Shown here: piece after piece, positions 1 to 7,233 of the stretch
Position numbering within the stretch: position 1 is the first letter of the stretch
Layout: the number at the start of each line of letters is the position of its first letter
Source: Clostridiaceae bacterium
GTDB lineage: Bacteria; Bacillota; Clostridia; DSM-8532
DNA length: 13,258 nt
Direction of reading: 5' to 3'
NCBI GenBank assembly: GCA_025361665.1
Contig: JANYKF010000114.1
Coordinates: 1 to 13,258, forward strand
Notes under the pieces: model-generated
The model's database searches: none
Told to the model about the DNA's origin: nothing
The model's input: the letters and a program-made list of their open reading frames with translations, nothing else
Made by a program: the position numbers and the translations under genes

Positions 1-138
1 TGCATCCGGCGGCAAATGCCGCCAGATGGCACCGAATCACGTGATTTGGTGTGTTGAAGGCATAAAATGTGCCTTCAACATGCAGGATGTCAGAGACATC
101 CTGCATAAAAACTCACAAAAGTGAGTTTTTACACCAGA
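1..138 (+). repeat. Multi-hairpin intergenic repeat, copy A (cut by window start)
   Basis: Five hairpins stand almost without gaps. They are 8-14/17-23 (GGCGGCA), 30-40/41-51 (a 22-nt palindrome with one G.T pair), 53-62/70-79 (GTTGAAGGCA), 80-91/95-106 (perfect 12 bp, loop AGA) and 107-116/121-130 (AAAAACTCAC, loop AAAA), then ACACCAGA. The unit matches positions 4607-4745 at all but a handful of bases. The differences lie in an unpaired spacer (24-29) and at base 63. The last hairpin has A5 and T5 flanks, so it could terminate transcription in both directions. The element may extend left of the window. It has no coding potential, and I do not recognise it as a named family. Confidence 0.9.
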
Positions 139-145
139 ATCATGA

Positions 146-174
146 TTGACTGATACGAAGAAATGGAATATTAT
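146..174 (+). promoter_or_regulatory. Promoter of the M6 metalloprotease gene
   Basis: A TTGACT -35 box (146-151) and a TATTAT -10 box (169-174) are separated by 17 nt, a good sigma-A-type match. The promoter begins only 7 nt after repeat copy A, so the repeat directly abuts it. The predicted leader of about 80 nt contains a small GGTGA/TCAC stem near 215-230 but no riboswitch that I can identify. Confidence 0.6.
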
Positions 175-262
175 AACATCACCGGGATGATGGATGACGA
201 ATGCATGGCACAACAGGTGACTTTCACGAGGGTAACGCCACTTTGAGAAGGAGGTAAGCGAA

Positions 263-2455
263 ATGGGTGAAAAGACATCTTCCGCGCTCATATCAAGGCT
301 TTCCTTGATGGTCTGCATCATGGTCGCAAGCATTCTGTTTTTCACCTGCGGTGTTTTTGCAGTCCCCGCGTTCGACAGGGAAATCAGCCTGGTGCAGCCG
401 GATGGCGAGTCCTTTCCAGCCAGGATGGTCGGCGACGAGTATGGAAACTGGATGGAAGCAGAAAATGGGGATGTGATTGTCCAGGATGAAGCGGATCATT
501 ACTGGAAGATAGGCCGTCTTGACAGCATCAGGACCCATGTTGAGCCGGGAACGACCATCTGCGAAAAAGGCCTGATGAGCGGCAAAACGGTTAGAAACAG
601 CGATGTCAGGCGTTTCCTGATGGAAAGAAGAATCGAAAGGAAGCAGGCGGATCTTGCGTCTTCAACATCCATATCCGTCGGCGGAGCCGCTGCGCCATCG
701 CTTGCGTTGAATTTGAGCCTGAAGCCGCAAATCCTTGTCCTGCTGGTGGAGTTTTCGGACGTAAAGATGAAGAATTCGGAAACGGCATGGAGTGATTCTT
801 TTTTCTCCGTGACGGGCAGTTCCGTGAATGCGTACTACAAGGAGGTTTCCAAAGGGGCTTTCTGGTTTGAGCCGGCCACCGAGAACTGGGGTGCGGCCAA
901 TGACGGTGTCGTCAGGGTAACACTTGGATACAATCATCCCAGAACCGGCGGCACGATTGATTACAGAAACCAACAAATCGTTTCCGATGCCTTGAGTGCA
1001 GCAGACCCCTATGTCAATTTTGCAGTTTATGATGCCAACAACAACGGGATCATCGAAACGAATGAATTGAACATCGTAACGGTCGTGGCAGGATATGAAC
1101 AGGCTTGTGGCGGACCTGCCCCGTCCGTGTGGGCGCACAGCTGGACAATTGCAAGTTCGAACAGGTACGATCGAAAGAGCATTGCAAAATATACCCAGCA
1201 AGGGGAAACGCAATGGGACCACATGGCGACCATCGGCGTCCTGTGCCATGAGCTTGGGCACAATCTCGGGCTGCCGGATTTGTACGATTACGGGTATGAC
1301 TCCGCGGGCGTGGGCGTGCACAGCCTGATGGCGGGAGGAAGCTGGGGAACGGGGCCAAAGGATCCAGGAGATTCGCCGACTCATCTGGATGCATTCTGCA
1401 AAGCGCTTCTCGGGTTTGCGGTCCCGATTGCCGTCGACGCGAAGAATCCCGCGAACGCATCGTATCAAGTGAATTCAACCGGAAACGGGGCGGATTACAA
1501 CATCTACAGGCTCAATACACCCAGGTCCGGTGAATACTTCCTTTTCGAAAACAGACAGTTTTCCGGGTTCGACATCGCTTTGAAGAACGCAGGCGTGAAG
1601 AGTGGCGGAATCGCGATTTGGCATATCGACGAGTCAATCGCCAACAACGACAATGTCCTTCGCAAGAAAGTCGATCTGGAGGAAGCCAACGAGGGATATC
1701 TGGGCAAGAGTGAGTTGGACAGCAATATCACGCCATATGCGAATTATGATCATTACTATCATGCCGGGCTCGTTACGGAGGATCCCAATCTGGTGAACAA
1801 TACGTTCTTCCAGGCAACAGGCAGACCTGGCAGCAATCTGTACAGCGGGGCGGTCAGCGGAGTTTATGCGGAAATCCTCTCAGTCAGCGGGCAGACCATG
1901 AATGTGACATTTACCTCTCCCACCCCCGTCGTTGTCCAGAAACCGCCGACCCTCAAATCAGGCAATACGGCGTGGACCCCTGCGGATATCATGGTCACGA
2001 TCACGGATTCCAACAGCAACAGCGGCATTCGCTATAAAATCGGCTCCACGGGCGTGTGGGCACCATATTCCGGTCCACTCACGATTGGAACGAACGGCAC
2101 AGTCTATGCGAAGTCGGTGAACAATTCCACGACCATTGAATCATCGGAAAGCACACTGGTCATCGGCAACATCGACAAGTTGCCTCCTTCAGCACCGTCA
2201 AGTCTTTCATCCGCTTCAGCCAGAAGCAGCATTACCGTGAAATGGCGTGCGTCTGCAGATACAATCAGCGGAATACAAAGCTACGAATTCTACGTCAATG
2301 GAGTAAAGACTGCGACATTGGCCGGCACAGCCCTTCAATACACTGCAACCGGGTTGGCCGCGTCGACGTCATACACGATGATGATCAAAGCCGTCGACAA
2401 GGCTGGAAACATATCGGCCGGCACCTCGATAAAGGCATCAACCACCAGAAGGTGA
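263..2455 (+). CDS. Secreted M6-family (immune inhibitor A-like) zinc metalloprotease with C-terminal FN3 domain
   Basis: This 730-residue protein is predicted to be an exported zinc endopeptidase. A signal peptide (about residues 1-33, hydrophobic core MVCIMVASILFFTCGVFA) precedes a propeptide-like region. The catalytic motif HELGHNLGLPDLYD starts at residue 329 and fits the M6 pattern HExxHxxGxxD. It is followed by SLMAGGSWG, a Met-turn-like segment, and FLFENRQ, also typical of the family. Residues 257-268 (DANNNGIIETNE) fit an EF-hand calcium loop. From about residue 555 there is an Ig-like segment, then an FN3 module (about 640-728) ending in SAGTSIKASTTRR, with no sortase motif or membrane anchor. 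The start is fixed by AAGGAGGT at 248-255, 7 nt upstream. The gene stands alone between its own promoter and terminator. The substrate is unknown; host or biomass protein digestion is an inference. Confidence 0.93.
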   Translation: MGEKTSSALISRLSLMVCIMVASILFFTCGVFAVPAFDREISLVQPDGESFPARMVGDEYGNWMEAENGDVIVQDEADHYWKIGRLDSIRTHVEPGTTICEKGLMSGKTVRNSDVRRFLMERRIERKQADLASSTSISVGGAAAPSLALNLSLKPQILVLLVEFSDVKMKNSETAWSDSFFSVTGSSVNAYYKEVSKGAFWFEPATENWGAANDGVVRVTLGYNHPRTGGTIDYRNQQIVSDALSAADPYVNFAVYDANNNGIIETNELNIVTVVAGYEQACGGPAPSVWAHSWTIASSNRYDRKSIAKYTQQGETQWDHMATIGVLCHELGHNLGLPDLYDYGYDSAGVGVHSLMAGGSWGTGPKDPGDSPTHLDAFCKALLGFAVPIAVDAKNPANASYQVNSTGNGADYNIYRLNTPRSGEYFLFENRQFSGFDIALKNAGVKSGGIAIWHIDESIANNDNVLRKKVDLEEANEGYLGKSELDSNITPYANYDHYYHAGLVTEDPNLVNNTFFQATGRPGSNLYSGAVSGVYAEILSVSGQTMNVTFTSPTPVVVQKPPTLKSGNTAWTPADIMVTITDSNSNSGIRYKIGSTGVWAPYSGPLTIGTNGTVYAKSVNNSTTIESSESTLVIGNIDKLPPSAPSSLSSASARSSITVKWRASADTISGIQSYEFYVNGVKTATLAGTALQYTATGLAASTSYTMMIKAVDKAGNISAGTSIKASTTRR

Positions 2456-2477
2456 TGTGAATCCCGCAGAACGGCAG

Positions 2478-2522
2478 CGCCCCCGATTCAGCCGGAGCTG
2501 ATGCGGGGGCGTTGTTTGTTTT
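2478..2522 (+). terminator. Intrinsic terminator after the metalloprotease gene
   Basis: CGCCCCCG (2478-2485) pairs with CGGGGGCG (2504-2511), with an inner TCAGC/GCTGA stem, and is followed by the T-rich GTTGTTTGTTTT. The tract is on the plus strand, so it serves the metalloprotease gene. The convergent acyl-CoA synthetase gene ends 18 nt further on and could use the hairpin only weakly, because no T-run follows it on the minus strand. Confidence 0.8.
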
Positions 2523-2539
2523 CCGCAGTTTTTGTTCCT

Positions 2540-4378
2540 TTACTCCAGGAGCTTCCCCGATGCCTTCCTCATGTCAAGGCCGGAAGACTTCAGCCAGGCT
2601 GCGATCTGCGCCTGTTCCACCGGGCGCTTGATTTTCAGCGTGGTTGTCTTCACGAGGTCCGCATCGGTCTGCAGAAAATACCGGATCATTTTATACTGCG
2701 GCAGGTTGGCGTTGATTTCACGGATGGCCTTTTCAAACCAGGCTGCCGTACCCGCGTCGTCCGGCATCATGCCCTCATGAATCGTGGCCAGCAGTTCCCG
2801 GTCTCGGACAAGCTTCGCGCAAATCTGCACGCTGCCGTCCCCCGTGATGTGTCCCCAGGCGAAGGCATCCTTCACACCGGGAATCTGGTTGAGCAATATC
2901 TCGAATTCCTCGGGGAAGGCCTTCTTTCCATTTCCAAGGACGATCATCGACTTGATGCGTCCGGTAATCCGGATGAGGCCCTTGTTGTCTATCGTGCCCA
3001 GGTCTCCCGTGTGGAACCAGCCGTCCGGTTCCATCACTTCCTTCGTTGCCTCCGCATTTTCATAATAGCCAAGCATGACATTGCGGCCGCGTGTGAGGAT
3101 TTCCCCCATGCCGTTCGCATCGGGATTGTCGATCGTGACGTCGATGGCGGCCAACGGGTGTCCGACGGTGCCTGGCACATTCACGAAGTCCGTGTTGGCG
3201 GCCACGACAGGGGATGTTTCCGTGAGGCCGTATCCCTGGTAAAGCGCCAGGCCGAGCCGGTCGAACCCGATGATGACGGCCGGATCGAGCGGTGCGGCGC
3301 CGGAAACGGCCAATCGCAGGCCGGGTCCCAGCTTGGCGAAAATACTCTTGAACAGCACGCGCCGCAGATCGATGCCGACCTTGCGGAGCCCGTCCGAAAC
3401 CTTCATGAGGAGATCCAGTGTTTTTCGCTTTCCCGATTTGTCGATGCCATCCTGCACACGGCGGTAAATGGCTTCCAGGATGGCCGGCACGCCGACCAGC
3501 ACGGTGACGCCGAATTCCCGGATGTTGTCGGCCACGTGCTTGATGCCCTCGCAATAGGCGATGCAGGCACCGCTCTGGATCATCAGCATCTGCCCGATGG
3601 TATTTTCGAATGTGTGGTGCAGCGGCAGCAGCGACAGGTGGACGTCCCGGCTGTCGATGCGGATGCAGGCGTGGATGGAGGCCAGGTTCGCCACGATGTT
3701 CTCGTGGGAAAGCATAACGCCTTTCGACATGTTGGTGGTGCCGGAGGTGAAAAGCAGGATGGAAAGGGCCTTGCGGTCGACGGGCGCGTTCACGAACCGG
3801 CGGTCTCCCGCCTCAAGTGCGGCTTTGCCATCCCGAATCCAGGAGTGGATATCGGATATGTCCGCACCGCCTGCCGCGGCATCATCTTCAAGCGTGTCAA
3901 GGCAGATGAACTTCCTCACGGGCAGCCCGCCTTCCGCGATGACCTCATGGATCATGGGCAGATAGGCCGGCGAGAAGAAGAGCACTTCCGCCTTTCCCCG
4001 TTTCAGCAGACTGACCAGCTCGTTCTTCGGCAGATATTTGTCCAGTGGGATTGAAATGCCGATGCCATTGACCGTCGCGAAGAAGGCAACGCTCCATTCA
4101 TAGCGGTTTTCACTGATGATGGCGATGCGGGAACCGGCAAAACCAGCCCTGGACATCTGGGTGCCCAATGCATCGATATCGGCCGAAAACCGATTGTAGG
4201 AGCGTGTATCCACGCTGCCGCCCTTTGCGCGGAACTTGAATCCGGGAGCATCTCCATACTTTTCAGCACTTTGCCGTACCAGCGCCCGCAGATCCTTCTG
4301 CTCATCGGCGTCATATCCGCCGAGACCCTGTACAATGCGGCGGCCCTTTTCCATGTAGATGCGATATGATTTGTCCAT
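2540..4378 (-). CDS. Long-chain fatty acid-CoA ligase-type AMP-binding enzyme
   Basis: A 612-residue member of the adenylate-forming (ANL) superfamily, predicted to activate a fatty acid through acyl-AMP and form acyl-CoA in the cytosol. Visible motifs are the P-loop TSGTTNMSKGVMLSH (from residue 211), LLPLHHTFE, GYGLTETSPV (from 382), GWFHTGDLGTID, then RITGRIKSMIV, and near the C terminus TTLKIKRP, which carries the usual catalytic lysine. The order and length fit long-chain acyl-CoA synthetases. The P-loop has N where many family members have G. The start is chosen at 4378 because AGGAGG (4389-4384) lies 5 nt upstream; an in-frame ATG at 4468 would give 30 extra residues that lack family character and overlap the promoter. 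The gene is monocistronic and divergent from pstS. Chain-length preference cannot be read from the sequence. A fadD-like symbol is possible, but orthology is uncertain. Confidence 0.9.
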   Translation of the reverse strand: MDKSYRIYMEKGRRIVQGLGGYDADEQKDLRALVRQSAEKYGDAPGFKFRAKGGSVDTRSYNRFSADIDALGTQMSRAGFAGSRIAIISENRYEWSVAFFATVNGIGISIPLDKYLPKNELVSLLKRGKAEVLFFSPAYLPMIHEVIAEGGLPVRKFICLDTLEDDAAAGGADISDIHSWIRDGKAALEAGDRRFVNAPVDRKALSILLFTSGTTNMSKGVMLSHENIVANLASIHACIRIDSRDVHLSLLPLHHTFENTIGQMLMIQSGACIAYCEGIKHVADNIREFGVTVLVGVPAILEAIYRRVQDGIDKSGKRKTLDLLMKVSDGLRKVGIDLRRVLFKSIFAKLGPGLRLAVSGAAPLDPAVIIGFDRLGLALYQGYGLTETSPVVAANTDFVNVPGTVGHPLAAIDVTIDNPDANGMGEILTRGRNVMLGYYENAEATKEVMEPDGWFHTGDLGTIDNKGLIRITGRIKSMIVLGNGKKAFPEEFEILLNQIPGVKDAFAWGHITGDGSVQICAKLVRDRELLATIHEGMMPDDAGTAAWFEKAIREINANLPQYKMIRYFLQTDADLVKTTTLKIKRPVEQAQIAAWLKSSGLDMRKASGKLLE

Positions 4379-4450
4379 GGCATCCTCCTGCGATACTGGC
4401 GGTGGTAAATGGGAAATGCTGACACAAGTATTACAAGATATTATTACCTG

Positions 4451-4478
4451 ATTATAATGATTGCACATAATGTGAAAG
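4451..4478 (-). promoter_or_regulatory. Putative promoter of the acyl-CoA synthetase gene
   Basis: On the minus strand a perfect TATAAT (4456-4451) lies 16 nt downstream of a weak -35 CTTTCA (4478-4473). It sits about 73 nt upstream of the chosen start. The poor -35 suggests either a weak promoter or one that needs an activator. Confidence 0.45.
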
Positions 4479-4556
4479 CGCGCAAGAGGGAAACAACCGA
4501 CAATGGCAATTATCCGACAGGGCGAAACGAATTGGGGCTAAGGTTGATTCTCGTGC

Positions 4557-4745
4557 AAAAAGTCGATTTTCGACTTTTTCATGCAAGTTGCATTTTGCAG
4601 CTTGCATGCATCCGGCGGCAAATGCCGCCGAAAGGGCACCGAATCACGTGATTTGGTGTGTTGAAGGCACAAAATGTGCCTTCAACATGCAGGATGTCAG
4701 AGACATCCTGCATAAAAACTCACAAAAGTGAGTTTTTACACCAGA
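4557..4745 (+). repeat. Multi-hairpin intergenic repeat, copy B (longest copy)
   Basis: Seven successive hairpins fill about 180 nt. They are 4557-4566/4570-4579 (AAAAAGTCGA), 4581-4592/4596-4607 (12 pairs, one T.G), 4614-4620/4623-4629 (GGCGGCA), 4637-4647/4648-4658, 4660-4670/4676-4686 (perfect 11 bp), 4687-4698/4702-4713 (perfect 12 bp) and 4714-4723/4728-4737 (perfect 10 bp), ending in ACACCAGA. Positions 4607-4745 repeat copy A in the same orientation. The first two hairpins would lie outside the window in copy A. Both the first and last hairpins have A5 and T5 flanks, like bidirectional terminators. The copy lies between two divergent promoters, where no gene end needs a terminator. Confidence 0.92.
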
Positions 4746-4754
4746 TTTAATGTT

Positions 4755-4776
4755 ATTACGCTTAACATTCTTAACA
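4755..4776 (+). promoter_or_regulatory. Putative distal PhoP/PhoB-type operator upstream of pstS
   Basis: TTAACA occurs at 4762-4767 and again at 4771-4776, within ATTACGCTTAACATTC followed by TTAACAT. TTAACA-like direct repeats are the known core of Firmicutes PhoP boxes. The first 16 nt recur almost exactly at 4818-4833, nearer the pstS promoter. Assignment to PhoP is an inference from motif and target gene. Confidence 0.5.
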
Positions 4777-4817
4777 TAAAACCAATGAAAACATGACACG
4801 ATCATTACATTTAAGTC

Positions 4818-4845
4818 ATTGCGCTTAACATCCGGTCGCTATAAT
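4818..4845 (+). promoter_or_regulatory. pstS promoter with proximal putative Pho box
   Basis: A perfect TATAAT -10 lies at 4840-4845. At the -35 distance there is no good hexamer, but ATTGCGCTTAACATCC (4818-4833) lies there instead and nearly duplicates 4755-4770. A consensus -10 with an operator in place of the -35 is what an activator-dependent promoter would show, matching induction by phosphate starvation. Confidence 0.55.
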
Positions 4846-4887
4846 GGCGGTGAATCAAATCAAATCGAAAACAGGAGGGACCTAAAC

Positions 4888-6078
4888 ATGAAAAAGATAT
4901 TGTGTGCGTTGATCGTCCTCACCATGATGTTCGGGATGGTCCCGGCATTTGCTTCTGCGACTGCGACTGCCCCTGCCATCAGCATCGTCATTGACGGCGT
5001 CAAGGTCAATTCCGACGTTGCGCCCCTCATCCGCAACGGCACCACCCTCGTCCCCATCCGCGTTGTGAGTGAGGCACTGGGAGCATTAGTTTCTTACAAT
5101 GGAACCATGGGAACCGTCACGATCGACTCGGCCGCGAAACACATCATTCTGACGATCGGTTCCAAGACCGCCCTCGTCAACGGCGTGCCCATGATCATGC
5201 TTCAGCCGGCTGAAATCGTCAACCGCCGGACACTGATTCCGCTCCGGTTCGTTTCCGAAACCATCGGCGCAGAAGTGGATTATGCGAACAGCACCGCAAC
5301 CATCAACTATTTCACAGCCTTTGTAGGTACCGTCAAGGCTGGCGGCTCTTCCACAGTTGCGCCCATCGGCCAGGCTGCCGCCGACGAACTGATGAAAATC
5401 AACAACAAAATCAATGTCAGTTATGCCAGCAGCGGTTCGGGCAATGGCATCAAGGGCGCCATCGACGGAAGCTTCAATGTTGGCGGAACATCCAGGGAAT
5501 TGACGGGTGCCGAAAAATCAGCGAATCCTGACCTCAGGGTGATTCCGATTGCCATTGACGGCATCGCCATCATCCTGCACAAGAACAACCCGGTTTCCGC
5601 ACTGACGAAAGCCCAGATCAAGTCCATCTTCCTTGGCGAGATCAAGAACTGGAAAGATGTTGGCGGTGCCAACGCACCCATCTTCGTCCAGACCCGTGAA
5701 AGCACCTCCGGGACACTCGCTTCCTTCCAGGAACTCGTCCTTGGCACCGACGCGAACAAGAAGCTTCTGCCTGTCGTATCTACAGCCACCCCCTTCAATA
5801 CCAATGGTCTCGTGAAGGAAGCGGTAGCAGGCGGAGTCAATGCAATCGGCTTTGTTTCCATGGGTTATGTGGATGAAAGCGTCAAGGCCGTGACGGTCGA
5901 CGGCATCGCCGCGACGGTCGCCAACCTCAGAAACGCCACCTACCCCATCCGCCGCACGCTTGACGTCCTGACAAAAGGGATGCCGTTCGGCGCGACTGCC
6001 GTCTACATCGACTATATCCGCAGCGTCAAGGTCCAGGCCATTGCTGAAAAAGAAGGATACCTGAGCATACGCCAATAA
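4888..6078 (+). CDS. pstS: PstS phosphate-binding protein fused to a copper-amine-oxidase-like stalk domain
   Basis: A 396-residue exported protein that should bind phosphate outside the membrane and pass it to PstC/PstA. It has a signal peptide (MKKILCALIVLTMMFGMVPAFASA) with a probable AxA signal peptidase I site and no lipobox cysteine at the cleavage region. Residues about 30-145 form a copper-amine-oxidase N-terminal-like domain with the repeated pattern GTTLVPIRVVSEALGA and RRTLIPLRFVSETIGA. From about residue 148 comes the PstS fold, with GGSSTVAP (from 151), SSGSGNGIKG, GGTSREL, DGIAIILHKNNPV and RESTSGT, which are the usual phosphate-contacting loops. AGGAGG at 4873-4878 sets this start; an upstream in-frame ATG (4819) lies before the -10 box and is not credible. 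It is the first gene of the pst operon. Confidence 0.95.
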   Translation: MKKILCALIVLTMMFGMVPAFASATATAPAISIVIDGVKVNSDVAPLIRNGTTLVPIRVVSEALGALVSYNGTMGTVTIDSAAKHIILTIGSKTALVNGVPMIMLQPAEIVNRRTLIPLRFVSETIGAEVDYANSTATINYFTAFVGTVKAGGSSTVAPIGQAAADELMKINNKINVSYASSGSGNGIKGAIDGSFNVGGTSRELTGAEKSANPDLRVIPIAIDGIAIILHKNNPVSALTKAQIKSIFLGEIKNWKDVGGANAPIFVQTRESTSGTLASFQELVLGTDANKKLLPVVSTATPFNTNGLVKEAVAGGVNAIGFVSMGYVDESVKAVTVDGIAATVANLRNATYPIRRTLDVLTKGMPFGATAVYIDYIRSVKVQAIAEKEGYLSIRQ

Positions 6079-6180
6079 AAGCAAATCAAAAGAAGACCAG
6101 AATACCACCAAATCAGGAAGAGACCAGGATGCAGAAGGAAGACAGGCGTTTTCCGGATAGGATTCTGAGACCAGTGGCGA

Positions 6181-6214
6181 CAGGGCTGTTCCGGCTTATG
6201 ACGGAACAGCCCTG
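6181..6214 (+). other. 13-bp hairpin in the pstS-pstC spacer
   Basis: CAGGGCTGTTCCG (6181-6193) pairs perfectly with 6202-6214 around an 8-nt loop. It is followed by TTGGGG rather than a T-run, so it does not look like a full terminator. Such a hairpin can protect the upstream mRNA from 3' decay or lower expression of downstream genes, which would favour excess PstS. It ends only 2 nt before the pstC ribosome binding site GGGGAG (6217-6222), so it could also affect pstC translation. Confidence 0.75.
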
Positions 6215-6231
6215 TTGGGGAGTGTGGAAAT

Positions 6232-7233
6232 ATGCGGGGGAAAAGGGCACACAAGAACCCAAGTGTATTGGTTGACGGAGCGATGGACCAGGCCATGAAG
6301 TGGGGTATCCGCCTGCTGGCCTTTCTCAGTGTCGTCATGATGGGTTTCATTTTCATCTTTGTCATTGGACGGGCCTGGCCCGTCATCCGGGAAAGCGGCT
6401 TGTCCTTCTGGACCGGAACGAATTTTGACAAGCAGATTTCGGAAGCGTACAATGCACCGGTCGACGCGCCTGTCTATCAGTTTGGCTTGTTCGGACTCAT
6501 CGCGGGCACGCTGGCCAGCACGTTCCTGGCACTCCTGCTGGCAGTCCCCGTCGGGATCGGCGCTGCGGCCATGCTGAGCATGTTTGCGCCGGACTGGCTG
6601 AAAAAGCCGGCCATGACCCTTGTGCGCCTTCTCGCTTCCATCCCTTCCATCGTGTTCGGGCTTGTCGGCCTGATGGTGGTTGTGCCGCTTGTCGAGAAGC
6701 TGTTCATCACGGTGGACATGCAAATCGCCTACCTGGACCTGTTCCAGATGACGGGACGCGGGCTGTTGGCCTCCGTCATCGTATTGGCCTTCATGATCGT
6801 GCCGATGGTGGTTGCGCTGTCCATGGACGCCATCGGCAGCGTGTCCGGTTCGCTGCGCGAAGTCGGGTTTGCCGTCGGCATGACGCCCTGGCGAGTGACA
6901 TGGAAAGTCGTGCTGCCTTCCGCAAAGTCCGGGATCATTGCCGGCATCATCCTGGCCACAGGTCGCGGCATCGGAGAAGCCATCGCCGTCTCCATGGTCT
7001 GCGGCGGCATCGGCCTGGTCCCCAACCCAGCAAATGGAGTGGGGTTCCTGTTCGGACCCATCCTGACGCTGGCCTCCGCCATCATCAACAAATCGGAGGC
7101 CATTTCCGTCCCGTCCATCGAATCGGCGCTGTTTTCCTGCGGAGCGGTGCTCCTGGCCATCGGTGCTGTTCTGGGTGTGCTTGCCCGTCAGGTGGAAGGC
7201 TGGATCCGCAGGAAGGAGGGCTCCAATGCGTAA
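6232..7233 (+). CDS. pstC: Phosphate ABC transporter permease PstC
   Basis: A 333-residue inner-membrane permease that forms the phosphate channel with PstA. It has a basic N terminus and a first membrane helix at about residues 24-46, followed by an extracytoplasmic segment with LSFWTGTNFD that is typical of PstC. Several further hydrophobic helices follow. The cytoplasmic coupling (EAA-type) loop is visible as LREVGFAVGMTPWRVTWKVV followed by LPSAKSGIIAGIILATGRGIGEA, with GEA in place of the more common GET. GGGGAG (6217-6222) is 9 nt upstream of the ATG; a later ATG at 6283 is an alternative with a weaker site. The length is normal for the family. The end overlaps pstA by 8 nt, indicating translational coupling. 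Confidence 0.93.
   Translation: MRGKRAHKNPSVLVDGAMDQAMKWGIRLLAFLSVVMMGFIFIFVIGRAWPVIRESGLSFWTGTNFDKQISEAYNAPVDAPVYQFGLFGLIAGTLASTFLALLLAVPVGIGAAAMLSMFAPDWLKKPAMTLVRLLASIPSIVFGLVGLMVVVPLVEKLFITVDMQIAYLDLFQMTGRGLLASVIVLAFMIVPMVVALSMDAIGSVSGSLREVGFAVGMTPWRVTWKVVLPSAKSGIIAGIILATGRGIGEAIAVSMVCGGIGLVPNPANGVGFLFGPILTLASAIINKSEAISVPSIESALFSCGAVLLAIGAVLGVLARQVEGWIRRKEGSNA

Noticed and set aside
175..262. Possible c-di-GMP (GEMM) riboswitch in the metalloprotease leader, suggested by GGCACAACAGGTGAC and GGTAACGCC
   Set aside because: The GAAA tetraloop, the second helix and the conserved GACGCAAAGCC block are not present; only a short stem remains.
2501..4054. A 517-codon plus-strand open frame opposite the acyl-CoA synthetase gene
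   Set aside because: The minus strand shows all ANL-family motifs in order and a good ribosome site; the plus-strand product has no recognisable domain.
4557..4745. CRISPR array or tRNA cluster in the hairpin region
   Set aside because: The units are different hairpins rather than one repeat with spacers, and none folds as a cloverleaf or has anticodon or CCA features.
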